A stretch of 64,000 bases of DNA, taken from the NCBI GenBank assembly GCA_017439405.1, contig JAFSJF010000037.1, positions 62,001 through 126,000 on the forward strand, read 5' to 3'. Positions within the stretch are counted from its first letter, which is position 1, and the number at the start of each line of letters is the position of its first letter. Origin of the DNA: Bacteroidales bacterium (GTDB lineage: Bacteria; Bacteroidota; Bacteroidia; Bacteroidales; F082). Under the pieces are notes generated by a model, which made no database searches, was not told the DNA's origin, and was given only the letters and a program-made list of their open reading frames with translations. A program made the position numbers and the translations under genes. Positions 17,023-27,444 of the stretch are shown here, piece after piece.

Positions 17023-18063
17023 ATGAAAAACGACATTTTAACGAATAAGGTATTAACTGCCTTTATGCTTGCCGTACTGATAAGCATTGCAGGCATGAAA
17101 CAAGTCTCCGCACAAATCCAAAACTATCCCGTGGCCATCTTGCAGCACAACGACAGTATCCGGGTGTTCTATGGCAGCAATGCCTTTGTGGAAGCCAACG
17201 CCGCTGCCTCAAACGGTGATACGATTACGCTCTCGGGCGGCGATTTCAATGGTTGTACAGTGAGCAAATCCATTGTCATACATGGTGCAGGCTGCGTGAT
17301 GGATTCGGTTGCAGGTATTGCACCGACTAAAATAACAGACTTGACTATGTTAGAGTATTATGCAAGTGAAATGTTGACGTCTTTCAAGATGGAAGGTGTA
17401 TGGATTACTGGTTATCTGACTTACCATTGCGATAGTGCATATTTTGAAAAATGCAATTTTAATTCTATTAGGCCAAGTTGTTATGGCTTTCTACATAATT
17501 CTTATTTTCGAGATTGTATTATTGGCAACGGTTATAGTAGAACTATTTCTGGTTATGGTATCACATTTTCTAACTGTGTGTTGAATTTGGATGGCTACTA
17601 CCAATCAGACCGATATAATCCCAACGCTATCGTCAATTCGGTGGTTCTACTCAATAATGGTACTAATTTGGAGAACTCATTGGTGGTGAACAGCATCATC
17701 AAGACTGCCGACAACAATAGCCACGCCAATTCCTCTTTCTTCAACTGCATCGCCATCAAGAAAGGCAACACTTCGATATTCGAGGACCAGAATTACTCCA
17801 CCAACATGGAAGTGAATGATTATGAGGATGTTTTTGAGACCTTCGATGGGACGGTCACTTACGACAACCTCTATCAACTGAAGGAAGAAATCGTGAACAC
17901 TTTCCCTGGTAACGACGGAACGCAAGTGGGTATCTACGGTGGTGCCAACCCCTACGATACGCATCCTCTCTATATGATTATGAAGCATTGCAATGTGGCA
18001 GGCAGCACGGACAACAACCACAAGTTAAGTGTTGAAATCGAGCTGAATGCCAACGGCGAATAA
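17023..18063 (+). CDS. Secreted beta-helix-like surface protein, second of operon A
   Basis: The ATG at 17023 opens a signal peptide (KVLTAFMLAVLISIAGMKQVSAQ); the earlier in-frame start at 16933 lies in the repeat spacer and is unlikely. The 346-residue product is a paralogue of the preceding protein with the same order of segments: VAILQHNDSIRVFYGSNAF, DTITLSGGDFNGCTVSKSIVIHGAGCVMDS, FETFDGTVTYDNLYQLKEEI and DGTQVGIYGGANPYDTHPLYMI. The middle is divergent and AT-rich while both ends match well, which suggests exchange or faster evolution of the exposed central turns. There is no sorting domain. Function unknown. Confidence 0.7.
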   Translation: MKNDILTNKVLTAFMLAVLISIAGMKQVSAQIQNYPVAILQHNDSIRVFYGSNAFVEANAAASNGDTITLSGGDFNGCTVSKSIVIHGAGCVMDSVAGIAPTKITDLTMLEYYASEMLTSFKMEGVWITGYLTYHCDSAYFEKCNFNSIRPSCYGFLHNSYFRDCIIGNGYSRTISGYGITFSNCVLNLDGYYQSDRYNPNAIVNSVVLLNNGTNLENSLVVNSIIKTADNNSHANSSFFNCIAIKKGNTSIFEDQNYSTNMEVNDYEDVFETFDGTVTYDNLYQLKEEIVNTFPGNDGTQVGIYGGANPYDTHPLYMIMKHCNVAGSTDNNHKLSVEIELNANGE

Positions 18064-18080
18064 CCTAATTGGACTTGAGA

Positions 18081-21000
18081 ATGAAACGATTTCTATTTAT
18101 ATCAATTTGTCTGTTGCAGTGTTTGGTAGTGAAATCGCAGTCGCTATATCAATGCCAGTATTGGTTTGATCAGGATTCGGTGCAAACGGTGATGGCGACT
18201 TTCAATGGCAACACGGCACAAATGGAGTTGGATGCAGGCTCGCTTTCGGCAGGTATTCATGAGTTGTTCATTCAAGTGAAGGATACAACGGGATTGTGGT
18301 GTGCCACGCAGAGCTACATGTTCTACAAGGCATTCGAGCCAGTCAATCCAGCCAATCCCGAGAACGTGACCTACCATTGTTGGTTTGATGAGGACTTTGA
18401 ACAAGAGCAAAGCGGCTCATTCGGGACAGGACAGTTCCTTTTGGATGCCACCAATATTGGAAGCGGCTTGCACACCTTGTTTGTGGCTTTGGAGAGCGAT
18501 GGGCTGACCTCCACGCAAAGCTATATGTTCTTCAAGGCTTACGAGCCTGTCAATCCGACCAACCCCGAAAACGTGACCTACCATTGTTGGTTCGACGAGG
18601 ACTTTGAACACGAGCAGACTGGCTCTTTCGGGACAGGACAGTTCCTTTTGGATGCCACCAATATTGAAAGCGGCTTGCACACCTTGTTTGTGGCTTTGGA
18701 GAGCGATGGCCTGACCTCCACGCAGAACTATATGTTCTTCAAGGCCTATGAGCCTGTCAATCCAGCCAATCCCGAAAACGTGACCTACCATTGTTGGTTC
18801 GACGAGGACTTTGAGCACGAGCAGACTGGCTCTTTCGGGACGGGACAGTTCCTCTTGGATGCCAGCAATATTGAAAGCGGCTTGCACACCTTGTTTGTGG
18901 CCCTTGAAAGCGACGGCTTGACCTCCACGCAGAGCTACATGTTCTACAAGGCATACGAACCTGTCAATCCGGCCAATCCCGAAAACGTGACCTATCATTG
19001 TTGGTTTGACGAGGACTTTGAACATGAGCAGACAGGGACATTCGGGACTGGTGTAATCCTGTTGAATGCCCGAGGGCTGACGGAAGGTGAACACATTGTG
19101 AACATCATGCTTGAAAGCGAATCACTGACTTCCACGCAAAGCTATTCCTTTGAGAAGCACTTTGTGAACGGACGCGACATCATCACCATCACCAACCCAA
19201 CCATGGTGGCAGGCACGGTAAGTGGAGCGGGACGGTACGAACAAGGCGACACTTGCACGTTGGTGGCTGCCCCCAATGGAATGTTTGGCTTTATCAATTG
19301 GACCAATGAAGGAAATGTGGTTTCTGATAGCACGGAGTATAGTTTCATCGTGACAGAAGATGCCACCTATGAGGCCAATTTCGATTGGACGAACCCTGCT
19401 TCTGTCGATTACATTTCAGATGGCCTGATCATGTATCTCGACGGCATCTGTAACACAAGAAACGGCCATGATACGACTGCCACGGTTTGGGAGGATTTGA
19501 TTGGAAACTATGATTTGACCATCAACAATTATTCCTCCTACACTTGGGAAGACAACCATTTTCTCGGTCTTGGGAATGGAGGTTACCTGAATACGGACAA
19601 GACATGGAAGTATTTCAATTCGCTGAACGATGACATTACCATTGAAATTGTCACTTACATCGATTGTGACAAGACTTCGCCTTCATATAGGGGTATTGCC
19701 GGATGGCACGGAGGAAGTGATGGAACAAATATCCAAAACGACCAAGGAAGTTCAAGAATGCAAACGCTTGGCGCATTGCCTGTGACCGAAGCCGATGACA
19801 TGATAAGCACGATTTCCTATACAAGGTATAATGGTTCTTTCTTGAATGGCTCTTGGAAAATCAATGATGATAGGATTAGATTAGGAGTCAACTCGAATTA
19901 CACTGCCGTTTTTGGGAACAGTTATGCCCAAAGTAGGGGCTGGAACGACAGCATATATTGCATTCGTATGTATTGCAGATCGCTTTCGCCCGAAGAAATC
20001 GCCTACAATCACAGCATCGATGTGGAGCGGTTTGGTGCAAGTTCCTCCAATTTCTATGGAATCATCGCTTCGGCAAATCCTTCAAATGGCGGCTCGGTAA
20101 GTGGTGCCGGTGCCTACGAAGCAGGACAAATATGCACGCTGACAGCCACGGCCAACGAAAACTACGTTTTCTATAATTGGACAGAGAACGGAATGCAAGT
20201 CTCCATCGACCCAACCTACAGTTTCACCGTGACGGGAAACAGGACTTTGGTGGCCAATTTCATCCAAATCCAACCTGATTCCTATCTCATCTCAACAATG
20301 GTGAACCCTGTCGGGAGCGGCACCGTCACGGGCGGAGGCGGCTATACGCAAGGCTCCGTCTGCACTCTGACGGCCACTCCAGCCGAGGGCTATTTCTTTC
20401 TGAATTGGACCCAAAACGGCAACGTGGTATCGAGCAACCCGACCTACACCTTCACGGTGACAAGTAACGCAACTTATACGGCCAACTTCACGCTTGGCCT
20501 TCCGGACCTCCACGTGACAGGCATCACCCATTCCGACTTTATGGCAGGTCAACCCGTCACTGTGAGTTGGACTGTGCAAAATGATGGTGTAGGTTCAACG
20601 CCAGTGGGGGGAACTTGGAATGACTATGTTTGGATAGCCTCAACAGTAGATTTAAGGATTGGTGATCCGAATGATATACATCTTGCAACGGTTGACAACT
20701 TAATGGCACTTGACCCTGGTGAAAGTTATACGAATACCGTAACCGTAACATTACCCTCTGATATTGCAGGCTCTCAATACATTTTCGTATTGACAGACAT
20801 GGTGGATGCGTTCAACATCTCTTTTCCAAACAATCTACCGCCAGACCCATATACGCCCAGTATTACAGGTGATCCTTATTATTACTTTACAGGACAGACT
20901 CATGGTGCAAATGCTGGAGGTGTAATTAGTGAAACGAATGACTACGACAACTTTTTCTATAAATCGGTTCAAGTTATCCCCGCTCCAGCACCTGATTTGG

Positions 21001-24000
21001 TGGTGACAAACATCGCTCATCCTACAGACATTATCTCGGGAATGAGCATGCCTTTGTCATTTACTGTTGAAAATCAAGGTGTGGCAACTGCCGTTGGTTC
21101 TTGGTATGATGCGGTATATTTGTCGCAGTCATCGACATTCAATTTGGCGACAGCCTTTCATTTAGGGTCTTATCAGCATGAAAACGGACTTGCAGTCGGT
21201 CAATCCTACACCTATTCCACAAATGTTGATATTCCAAGGGAATTCTATGATTCTCACTATGTTTTTGTCGTCACGGATGTTACCAATGCGGTTTATGAAA
21301 GCATTTTTGAGGACAACAATGTGGTCCGCTCGGAAACGCCAGTCAATATTACCATGTCAGCGTGTCCCAATTTGGTTGTGACTTCAATAACTGCGCCTTC
21401 AGCAATGTCGGTGAATAAGAGCTATGATATTTCATTTACAGTCCAAAATATTGGTGCAGGGGCGGCAACGGAAAATGGTTGGAATGATGTTGTTTATCTG
21501 TCAAGGGACGAAGTTTGGGATTATGGTGATATAGCCATAAAAGTCATTCGACACAACAATAGCAACCCCTTGATTCAGGATGCCACATACACATGCAACA
21601 CCAATGTATCTATACCAGGTAATACCAGTAATGGAATTTGGTATGTGTTGGTTAAAACAGACAAGGACAACGAAGTGTTTGAGTTTTTGGATGAAGATGA
21701 TAATGTCGGGCACACCGAGAATCCATCCACAATCCTTATACCAGAGCTGGCCGTAACAGAATTGTGGATTGATGATGTGGTTAATCCTAATGTTCCAACC
21801 GAAGTGGAATGGACTGTAAAAAACAATGGCGATGGTCTTGCTTTGGGCGTTTTGACAGACTTAATTGCATTCGAAAGTCAAATTGTCGATACCGTCACCA
21901 CACACATTCATCTTGAAAGCAATGACAGTGTCGTGATTTCCAAAATGATCACCGTTCCTTGTGTTAGCTTGTCAAGTGGAATTATGTCGGTTATTTCAAA
22001 TGCGGATTTCAATATCATTGACGCTGATTCCACAAACAATGTCATAGACAATACCGTGAGCGTGATTGTCCCAGACTTGTTGGTTGAAGAAACAAGCATC
22101 TCCGAAGAAGGATGGTCGGGTGAGCCGATTGAAGTAAAATATGCTGTCACCAACAATGGAACTGCATCGTTGAATAAGACCACAACTGACAGAATATTTA
22201 TCAGCAACAATCAAAATGATTTCAGTGATGCGACGCTTGTTTATTCTTACCAAAGGATGTTGTCCCTTGGAATGGAAGAGACTGAAAATGTTGATTTGTC
22301 GATGAACTTGCCCGATGGCATTTATGGAACATATTACATTGGTGTGTTTGCCAATGCAGATGGTGAAGTTTGCGAAGGCAATAACACAAATGGTAGCAGT
22401 ATTGTTTCAGCCATCAATGTTTCCTTGTCACCCTATCCAAATCTTCAGGTTGTTTCTGCATCCATTGAAAGCACACTTATTAATATTGGTGCGTACGCGA
22501 CAGTTTCCTATAGTGTGCAAAATGTTGGCGATGCGGCTGTGAATGGCAGGACGTGGACGGATAGGTTTTATGTTTCGCCCACACCCTCCTATAATGAGAA
22601 TACGGCCGAATTGATTGGCGAACATAGAACAACCGCCACGATAGCTGTTAATGAAACCATTGATGTCTCGACAAGTATGATAATACCGATGAGTATCAAT
22701 GCTGGGAACTATTATTTGGTTATGATTACCGATGCAAACGATGAGCTATACGAATTCAACGGAGAAAATGATAACCTATATATAGGTGCAGGGTATCAGT
22801 TTGATGTATATCCATGTGACTTGCAAGCGATGGCTATTGGTGGTTCGTCAGAAGTTGATTGGGGTTCGACTGCAACCTTCACTTTGCACGGCAAAAATGT
22901 ATCCGATGTTACAACATTGTACAGCCAATGGAATGACAAACTCTATTTGTCAGCCGACAATTTGTTAAGTGGTGATGATATAGAGATAGGCAATACGGCG
23001 CATAACGGGCATTTGGAACCTGTCGATGAATACCAAACGGTGTTTTATGTGACCATTCCATACGGCATGGCGGGTGAATGTTATCTGATAGGCGTTGTCG
23101 ACTCGCAATTCGCAAATCCCGACATCAATCCTCAAAACAATTTTGTGGCAGAGGCAATAACCGTCAATGCTGTGCCAACGCCAGATTTGCAGTTGACAGA
23201 TATTTCGGTGATTGATGACTTTGTTGCAGGACAACCGTCGCGCATTGTCTATACAGTCACGAATGTGGGTGAAATCGCAGTCGAGAACAAGCAATGGAAC
23301 GACAGGTTTTACTTGTCGGATGACGATGCATATTCAAGCGAAGACCTACAACTTAAAACCAACGCAAAACACCTTTCGCTAAATGTCAACGAATCGTATT
23401 GTGACACGGTTGAGATAGTTATACCATTCCAATATGGCGGGAATAACTATCTGATAGCCAAGGCCAATGCAACCCAATCTTTCTACGAGCCAAACTTTGA
23501 CGACAATATTTTAGGTGCGATGGTACATGTGACGATACCATCACCAGGCGATTTGATTGTGCAGAATGTTGTCTCTGAATTTGAGGTTGTTTCTGGTGAC
23601 AGGTTGCATGTTTCGTGGGATGTCAAGAACATCGGAGAGAACACGCTGCATGGAAGTGGCTTGAAAACGCTGGTTTATATGTCTTGTGATACCGTGTTCG
23701 ATGTAAACGACAAATTGCTTGGAAGTGTCACCAATTCAATCATGCTGCCTCCCAATGCCACCTCATCACAAGAATTGTCAGCCCGCGTATCAGGAGTACC
23801 TGAAGGGGATTATTACTTGATGGTGATGACCAATGCGACAAGAACTTTCAACGAAAGCGATTTTGACAACAACACCACGGTGTCAAACAATCCGTTCAGT
23901 GTGTTGATGAGAGTCCTTCCCTTCAATGTGCCTTTGACGGATACGCTTGAGAATAATCTAGCCAACGATTATCGGTTGAATGTAGGCGAGTTTATACAGG

Positions 24001-24830
24001 AGACCGTCAGAATCCATTTACATTCTGCGGATTCGTTACAGGGTGCGATAAACAACATTTTCGTTACCCATAACGGTGTAGGCGACAATCTCAATTACGA
24101 TTATTCGACTATTGAGCAATTCACCGCGAATCCCGAACTGTATATCCCTTCGACGCAACTTGAGTATTATGGTGTCAATGTCATTGGTTCCACACCAGTT
24201 GACAACGAACAGAGCATCATGCTACAGGCCGATATTTTGCCATTCGATTTGCGCAATATTAGCCCGACCTATGGAGGCAACACAGGCAAAGTCACCATTG
24301 AGCTTACGGGTTCAAAATTCAGTGTAGATATGTCGGTCAAACTCTTTAACGCTGAAGAGACCATCATAGCCGATACGGTGTATTTCCAAAGTTTCTACAA
24401 AGCATATGCCACCTTTGACCTTAAAGATAAGTCTGTTGGATTCTATTCGATAGGCATCAGTAACTTGTGCGAAGGAGATGCATATCTTGAAAATGCTTTT
24501 GAAATCCGTCAAGGAGAACCTGAAAGGCTGTCAATCAACATTATTTATCCAAACTCCCCGCGTCCCAATAGGAACATCATTATGATGCTCGAGTTCGGAA
24601 ATACGGGTAATGTGGATATTACAGCACCGGTCATCAGGCTTACTAGTGTCGGTGGCTCATGGATTGCACTGACTTCAGAAGGCCTTGCAAACCATGAAAC
24701 AGACATGCTGATTCCATTGCAGATTGAAGGAGCTCCGCAAGGTGTTTTAAGGCCAGGCAGTTATGGAATTATCAATATTTTCTGCTATACAAGCAATGCC
24801 TTGGTGTTCACAATTAGAAGAATTCAATAA
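18081..24830 (+). CDS. Giant secreted repeat protein (69-residue repeats, InlB, LamG-like, nine CARDB, IPT/TIG)
   Basis: The ATG at 18081 begins a signal peptide (MKRFLFISICLLQCLVVKSQ) in a 2249-residue protein. In order: a degenerate first unit plus four 69-residue repeats (about 96-371; VTYHCWFDEDFEHEQTGSFG), an InlB-type B repeat (367-435), a concanavalin/LamG-like domain (about 440-653), two more InlB repeats (660-803), nine CARDB-like Ig domains (about 807-1940; e.g. PDLVVTNIAHPTDIISGMS) and an IPT/TIG-like domain (about 2057-2147; ISPTYGGNTGKVTIELTGSKF). Such proteins are extended cell-surface stalks. It has no visible T9SS sorting domain and ends abruptly inside an Ig-like segment (YGIINIFCYTSNALVF). 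It may be a truncated or split version of a longer ancestor. Confidence 0.75.
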   Translation: MKRFLFISICLLQCLVVKSQSLYQCQYWFDQDSVQTVMATFNGNTAQMELDAGSLSAGIHELFIQVKDTTGLWCATQSYMFYKAFEPVNPANPENVTYHCWFDEDFEQEQSGSFGTGQFLLDATNIGSGLHTLFVALESDGLTSTQSYMFFKAYEPVNPTNPENVTYHCWFDEDFEHEQTGSFGTGQFLLDATNIESGLHTLFVALESDGLTSTQNYMFFKAYEPVNPANPENVTYHCWFDEDFEHEQTGSFGTGQFLLDASNIESGLHTLFVALESDGLTSTQSYMFYKAYEPVNPANPENVTYHCWFDEDFEHEQTGTFGTGVILLNARGLTEGEHIVNIMLESESLTSTQSYSFEKHFVNGRDIITITNPTMVAGTVSGAGRYEQGDTCTLVAAPNGMFGFINWTNEGNVVSDSTEYSFIVTEDATYEANFDWTNPASVDYISDGLIMYLDGICNTRNGHDTTATVWEDLIGNYDLTINNYSSYTWEDNHFLGLGNGGYLNTDKTWKYFNSLNDDITIEIVTYIDCDKTSPSYRGIAGWHGGSDGTNIQNDQGSSRMQTLGALPVTEADDMISTISYTRYNGSFLNGSWKINDDRIRLGVNSNYTAVFGNSYAQSRGWNDSIYCIRMYCRSLSPEEIAYNHSIDVERFGASSSNFYGIIASANPSNGGSVSGAGAYEAGQICTLTATANENYVFYNWTENGMQVSIDPTYSFTVTGNRTLVANFIQIQPDSYLISTMVNPVGSGTVTGGGGYTQGSVCTLTATPAEGYFFLNWTQNGNVVSSNPTYTFTVTSNATYTANFTLGLPDLHVTGITHSDFMAGQPVTVSWTVQNDGVGSTPVGGTWNDYVWIASTVDLRIGDPNDIHLATVDNLMALDPGESYTNTVTVTLPSDIAGSQYIFVLTDMVDAFNISFPNNLPPDPYTPSITGDPYYYFTGQTHGANAGGVISETNDYDNFFYKSVQVIPAPAPDLVVTNIAHPTDIISGMSMPLSFTVENQGVATAVGSWYDAVYLSQSSTFNLATAFHLGSYQHENGLAVGQSYTYSTNVDIPREFYDSHYVFVVTDVTNAVYESIFEDNNVVRSETPVNITMSACPNLVVTSITAPSAMSVNKSYDISFTVQNIGAGAATENGWNDVVYLSRDEVWDYGDIAIKVIRHNNSNPLIQDATYTCNTNVSIPGNTSNGIWYVLVKTDKDNEVFEFLDEDDNVGHTENPSTILIPELAVTELWIDDVVNPNVPTEVEWTVKNNGDGLALGVLTDLIAFESQIVDTVTTHIHLESNDSVVISKMITVPCVSLSSGIMSVISNADFNIIDADSTNNVIDNTVSVIVPDLLVEETSISEEGWSGEPIEVKYAVTNNGTASLNKTTTDRIFISNNQNDFSDATLVYSYQRMLSLGMEETENVDLSMNLPDGIYGTYYIGVFANADGEVCEGNNTNGSSIVSAINVSLSPYPNLQVVSASIESTLINIGAYATVSYSVQNVGDAAVNGRTWTDRFYVSPTPSYNENTAELIGEHRTTATIAVNETIDVSTSMIIPMSINAGNYYLVMITDANDELYEFNGENDNLYIGAGYQFDVYPCDLQAMAIGGSSEVDWGSTATFTLHGKNVSDVTTLYSQWNDKLYLSADNLLSGDDIEIGNTAHNGHLEPVDEYQTVFYVTIPYGMAGECYLIGVVDSQFANPDINPQNNFVAEAITVNAVPTPDLQLTDISVIDDFVAGQPSRIVYTVTNVGEIAVENKQWNDRFYLSDDDAYSSEDLQLKTNAKHLSLNVNESYCDTVEIVIPFQYGGNNYLIAKANATQSFYEPNFDDNILGAMVHVTIPSPGDLIVQNVVSEFEVVSGDRLHVSWDVKNIGENTLHGSGLKTLVYMSCDTVFDVNDKLLGSVTNSIMLPPNATSSQELSARVSGVPEGDYYLMVMTNATRTFNESDFDNNTTVSNNPFSVLMRVLPFNVPLTDTLENNLANDYRLNVGEFIQETVRIHLHSADSLQGAINNIFVTHNGVGDNLNYDYSTIEQFTANPELYIPSTQLEYYGVNVIGSTPVDNEQSIMLQADILPFDLRNISPTYGGNTGKVTIELTGSKFSVDMSVKLFNAEETIIADTVYFQSFYKAYATFDLKDKSVGFYSIGISNLCEGDAYLENAFEIRQGEPERLSINIIYPNSPRPNRNIIMMLEFGNTGNVDITAPVIRLTSVGGSWIALTSEGLANHETDMLIPLQIEGAPQGVLRPGSYGIINIFCYTSNALVFTIRRIQ
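18366..19193 (+). repeat. Four tandem 207-bp coding repeats
   Basis: The sequence GTGACCTA(C/T)CATTG recurs at 18366, 18573, 18780 and 18987, an exact 207-bp period (69 codons). The first three units are nearly identical in DNA, while the fourth drifts after its first third. The near identity of neighbours suggests recent expansion or homogenisation and predicts copy-number variation between strains. Confidence 0.9.
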
Positions 24831-24841
24831 AGACTACAACT

Positions 24842-26098
24842 ATGAAAAAAGATAATAAACTAATAGTATTAAAATCGCTGATAATAGCGGTGTTCCTAAT
24901 GCTGGGCAATACCGTTTTGGCACAACATCCGCTATTGGGCCCCAATGAGTTGCATGTTTATGCTTTCCCCCATCAACTTCAAGTTACTATAGGAAAACAG
25001 GCTAATGACGAAGGAAGAACTTGTTATAAGTGGAGGGGGTATTTTGGCGAGAATGGCATTGAAGAGAGAATAGGGTCGAAGCAAGTGTTTGATTTACCCA
25101 GTTACATGTCTTCGGCGGGTTCGAGTTATGAATTCGAGCTTACTGTTATTGGTGAACAGTATTATCAGCAGACCGTTGAATTACATATAGTTGAAGAAAT
25201 TACATTTCAAGTTCAACCGAAGAAAGGTTGTTTTTCTGGTAATGAGATACCAGTAAAAGAAGATTTTGAAATAACCACAAATCCACCTGGGTATGAAAAC
25301 TTGGTGAGTATTGATTATGACCAATGCCATCAGTATGAGGATGGGATGTATTTGGTTTTCTTTAAATTGGTTGTTAGTGGCGTAATACTGGATAGTCATA
25401 CGGTTTTTGTAAGAAACACGGGAATTGAAATGTCGCATAATAGCACAACATATAGTGTTGAGCAGGCGGGAAATCTTATTAGTGGCGTATATAAGGTGGC
25501 AAGTTTTGTCTCTAATGGTTTTAATTATGTAACAGGAACGGTAACAGGAACGCAGATTCTATGGGACCCACCAACAATTTATGGAGGTTGGACCATAACA
25601 GAAGGATATGATTGTTGTGATAAAACTATGCGACAACGAAGGTTAGATGTAAATGAGTTAGGAGGTAAAGCTGGTTTCCATGTAAATTTGCGAAATCCTA
25701 TTCCTGTATATGGATTCTATTTTGGGCTTAGAGGATGGTTTGAACTTGAATTAGGTTTGCGTAATCTTCATGTCAATTTGTATAGAACATGTAGCCCATT
25801 TGATGAATATTTGGAAGGTGGTTTTCATGGAGCAGTTAATCTATCTGTTGGAGTGTTTATTGAAGATTTTACGGGAGGTGCTCTTCTTTCTGCAACTGGT
25901 AGTCTTGGTAGTAAGTTCTCTTTTGATGATTTGAAAACAATAGTCACCGGCTCTAATGCCTATACTGATGGGAAACTTCGTGTAGAATTGTACGCTCAAT
26001 GCGAGTTTGTGTTATTATCGTGGGTTAAACAAAAATACCAAACTCCAAAAAAACTATTTGATATTCCATTGAGGTTTGATTTACCATTTTATGATTAA
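24842..26098 (+). CDS. Secreted protein of unknown function
   Basis: I do not recognise this 418-residue protein. It has a signal peptide (SLIIAVFLMLGNTVLAQ, about residues 12-28) and then a beta-rich region with an Ig-like feel (ELHVYAFPHQLQVTIGKQANDEGRTCYKWRGYFGENG). The C-terminal half is rich in glycine and aromatic residues (GGKAGFHVNLRNPIPVYGFYFGLRGWFELELG). There is no T9SS sorting domain. The DNA is clearly more AT-rich than most of the window. It starts 11 nt after the giant protein's stop and ends 12 nt before the next gene, so it belongs to operon A. It could be an accessory or stabilising protein of the surface assembly. Confidence 0.7.
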   Translation: MKKDNKLIVLKSLIIAVFLMLGNTVLAQHPLLGPNELHVYAFPHQLQVTIGKQANDEGRTCYKWRGYFGENGIEERIGSKQVFDLPSYMSSAGSSYEFELTVIGEQYYQQTVELHIVEEITFQVQPKKGCFSGNEIPVKEDFEITTNPPGYENLVSIDYDQCHQYEDGMYLVFFKLVVSGVILDSHTVFVRNTGIEMSHNSTTYSVEQAGNLISGVYKVASFVSNGFNYVTGTVTGTQILWDPPTIYGGWTITEGYDCCDKTMRQRRLDVNELGGKAGFHVNLRNPIPVYGFYFGLRGWFELELGLRNLHVNLYRTCSPFDEYLEGGFHGAVNLSVGVFIEDFTGGALLSATGSLGSKFSFDDLKTIVTGSNAYTDGKLRVELYAQCEFVLLSWVKQKYQTPKKLFDIPLRFDLPFYD

Positions 26099-26110
26099 AA
26101 ACTAAAAAAC

Positions 26111-27442
26111 ATGAAGAAATTAATTACAATAACAGCGTTGATGTTTGTCATATACTCTGTAAAAGCGCAAACAGACAGGTATCCTTTGTTCTATCCAACA
26201 ACTAATGAGGATTTGATAATTAGTATTGTTGACACTACTAATTCTTTTTCATTAGATAGTATAGGTATTTTTGCCTGTGACAATAAAATAATCTATAGTT
26301 TTGATGGATATGTTTATCCAGATAATGCAGATAGAATAGTGAGTACAGTTGGAGGAGAACAGAATGCGGCTTCCGATAATACCCCACATTCTGCATTGTG
26401 TAAGCTTCTAAAAGCATACCAACAATCAACACCGAATAATTTTTCGGGAGTGTTGTCTTGTTATGCCCCTGAAAGCAGACCTGATATTGAAGAAATGTTG
26501 GCAGTTGATTCTATTCGAGAGGCTTTCTATAATGGAGTATCTCAAATCGACTCATTGGAATTACTTGCCTATTATAAGCCAGACAATGTTTATGTAACAA
26601 GCATTGTAAAGGCCTATTTCCATAACAATTTCGAGTTTGTTATGCCTTTCGCATTCAAACAGGTGATAGGAACATGGTATGCGAGTACATATTCCGATTT
26701 GACAGGTTTGTCCTATAACCTCACGACATTCCTCAATAGCTATCCGGGAAGTTTATTGGAACGGAATTCTGATATTGACGGCGATGGCGTAAACAATATG
26801 ATAGACAATTGCCCATGCAATTATAATCCAGACCAAAAAGATTCGGATAACGATGGAATTGGCGATGCCTGCGACAACTGTCCCGACAAATACAATCCAT
26901 TGCAGTCAGATTCAGATGACGATGGTATTGGTGATGCTTGCGACAATTGCCCCGATACCGAAAATCCTGACCAATTGGATTCGGATAATGACGGATTAGG
27001 TGATGAATGTGACAATTGCCCGAATCATTTCAATCCGTATCAATTGGATTCAGATGGCGATGGCATAGGCAATGAGTGTGACCCCGATATTGACGGTGAC
27101 GGAATCCCCAATGAAGAGGATGATGACATGGACGGCGACGATGTTGCCAATGATGAAGACAACTGCCCAACGACCTATAATCCATCACAATTCGACAGCG
27201 ATGAAGATGGAATAGGCGACATTTGCGACAATTGTCCGTTGGTTTACAATCCTGACCAGACAGACACTGATGGTGACGGCATTGGTGATGAATGTGACCC
27301 CGACATTGACGGCGATGGCATACTCAATGAGTATGACAACTGCCCGTATGTTTACAACCCAGACCAAACAGACACCAACTGTGATGGTGTGGGCGATGCG
27401 TGCCAGCAAAGAAACAAGAATAGAAAAGGTAAAAGACAATAG
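26111..27442 (+). CDS. Secreted thrombospondin type 3 (calcium-binding) repeat protein
   Basis: This 443-residue protein has a signal peptide ([20 protein letters not shown]). The N-terminal region of about 200 residues is unrecognised. From about residue 220 it has a run of TSP3-type calcium repeats ([51 protein letters not shown]) to near the C-terminus. Such repeats bind many calcium ions, are rigid when loaded, and act as spacers in Bacteroidota surface proteins. The basic tail ([10 protein letters not shown]) replaces the sorting domain normally placed after such repeats. It lies within operon A, 2 nt before the next gene. Confidence 0.8.
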   Translation: MKKLITITALMFVIYSVKAQTDRYPLFYPTTNEDLIISIVDTTNSFSLDSIGIFACDNKIIYSFDGYVYPDNADRIVSTVGGEQNAASDNTPHSALCKLLKAYQQSTPNNFSGVLSCYAPESRPDIEEMLAVDSIREAFYNGVSQIDSLELLAYYKPDNVYVTSIVKAYFHNNFEFVMPFAFKQVIGTWYASTYSDLTGLSYNLTTFLNSYPGSLLERNSDIDGDGVNNMIDNCPCNYNPDQKDSDNDGIGDACDNCPDKYNPLQSDSDDDGIGDACDNCPDTENPDQLDSDNDGLGDECDNCPNHFNPYQLDSDGDGIGNECDPDIDGDGIPNEEDDDMDGDDVANDEDNCPTTYNPSQFDSDEDGIGDICDNCPLVYNPDQTDTDGDGIGDECDPDIDGDGILNEYDNCPYVYNPDQTDTNCDGVGDACQQRNKNRKGKRQ

Positions 27443-27444
27443 TT

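Noticed and set aside
18417..19094. Long minus-strand frame opposite the 207-bp repeats
   Set aside because: It is a mirror of the repeat periodicity in the plus-strand giant protein, has no signal or domain, and lies inside a well-supported gene.
18366..19193. CRISPR-like periodic array
   Set aside because: The period is 207 bp with no distinct spacers, it is fully coding, and no cas gene is present.
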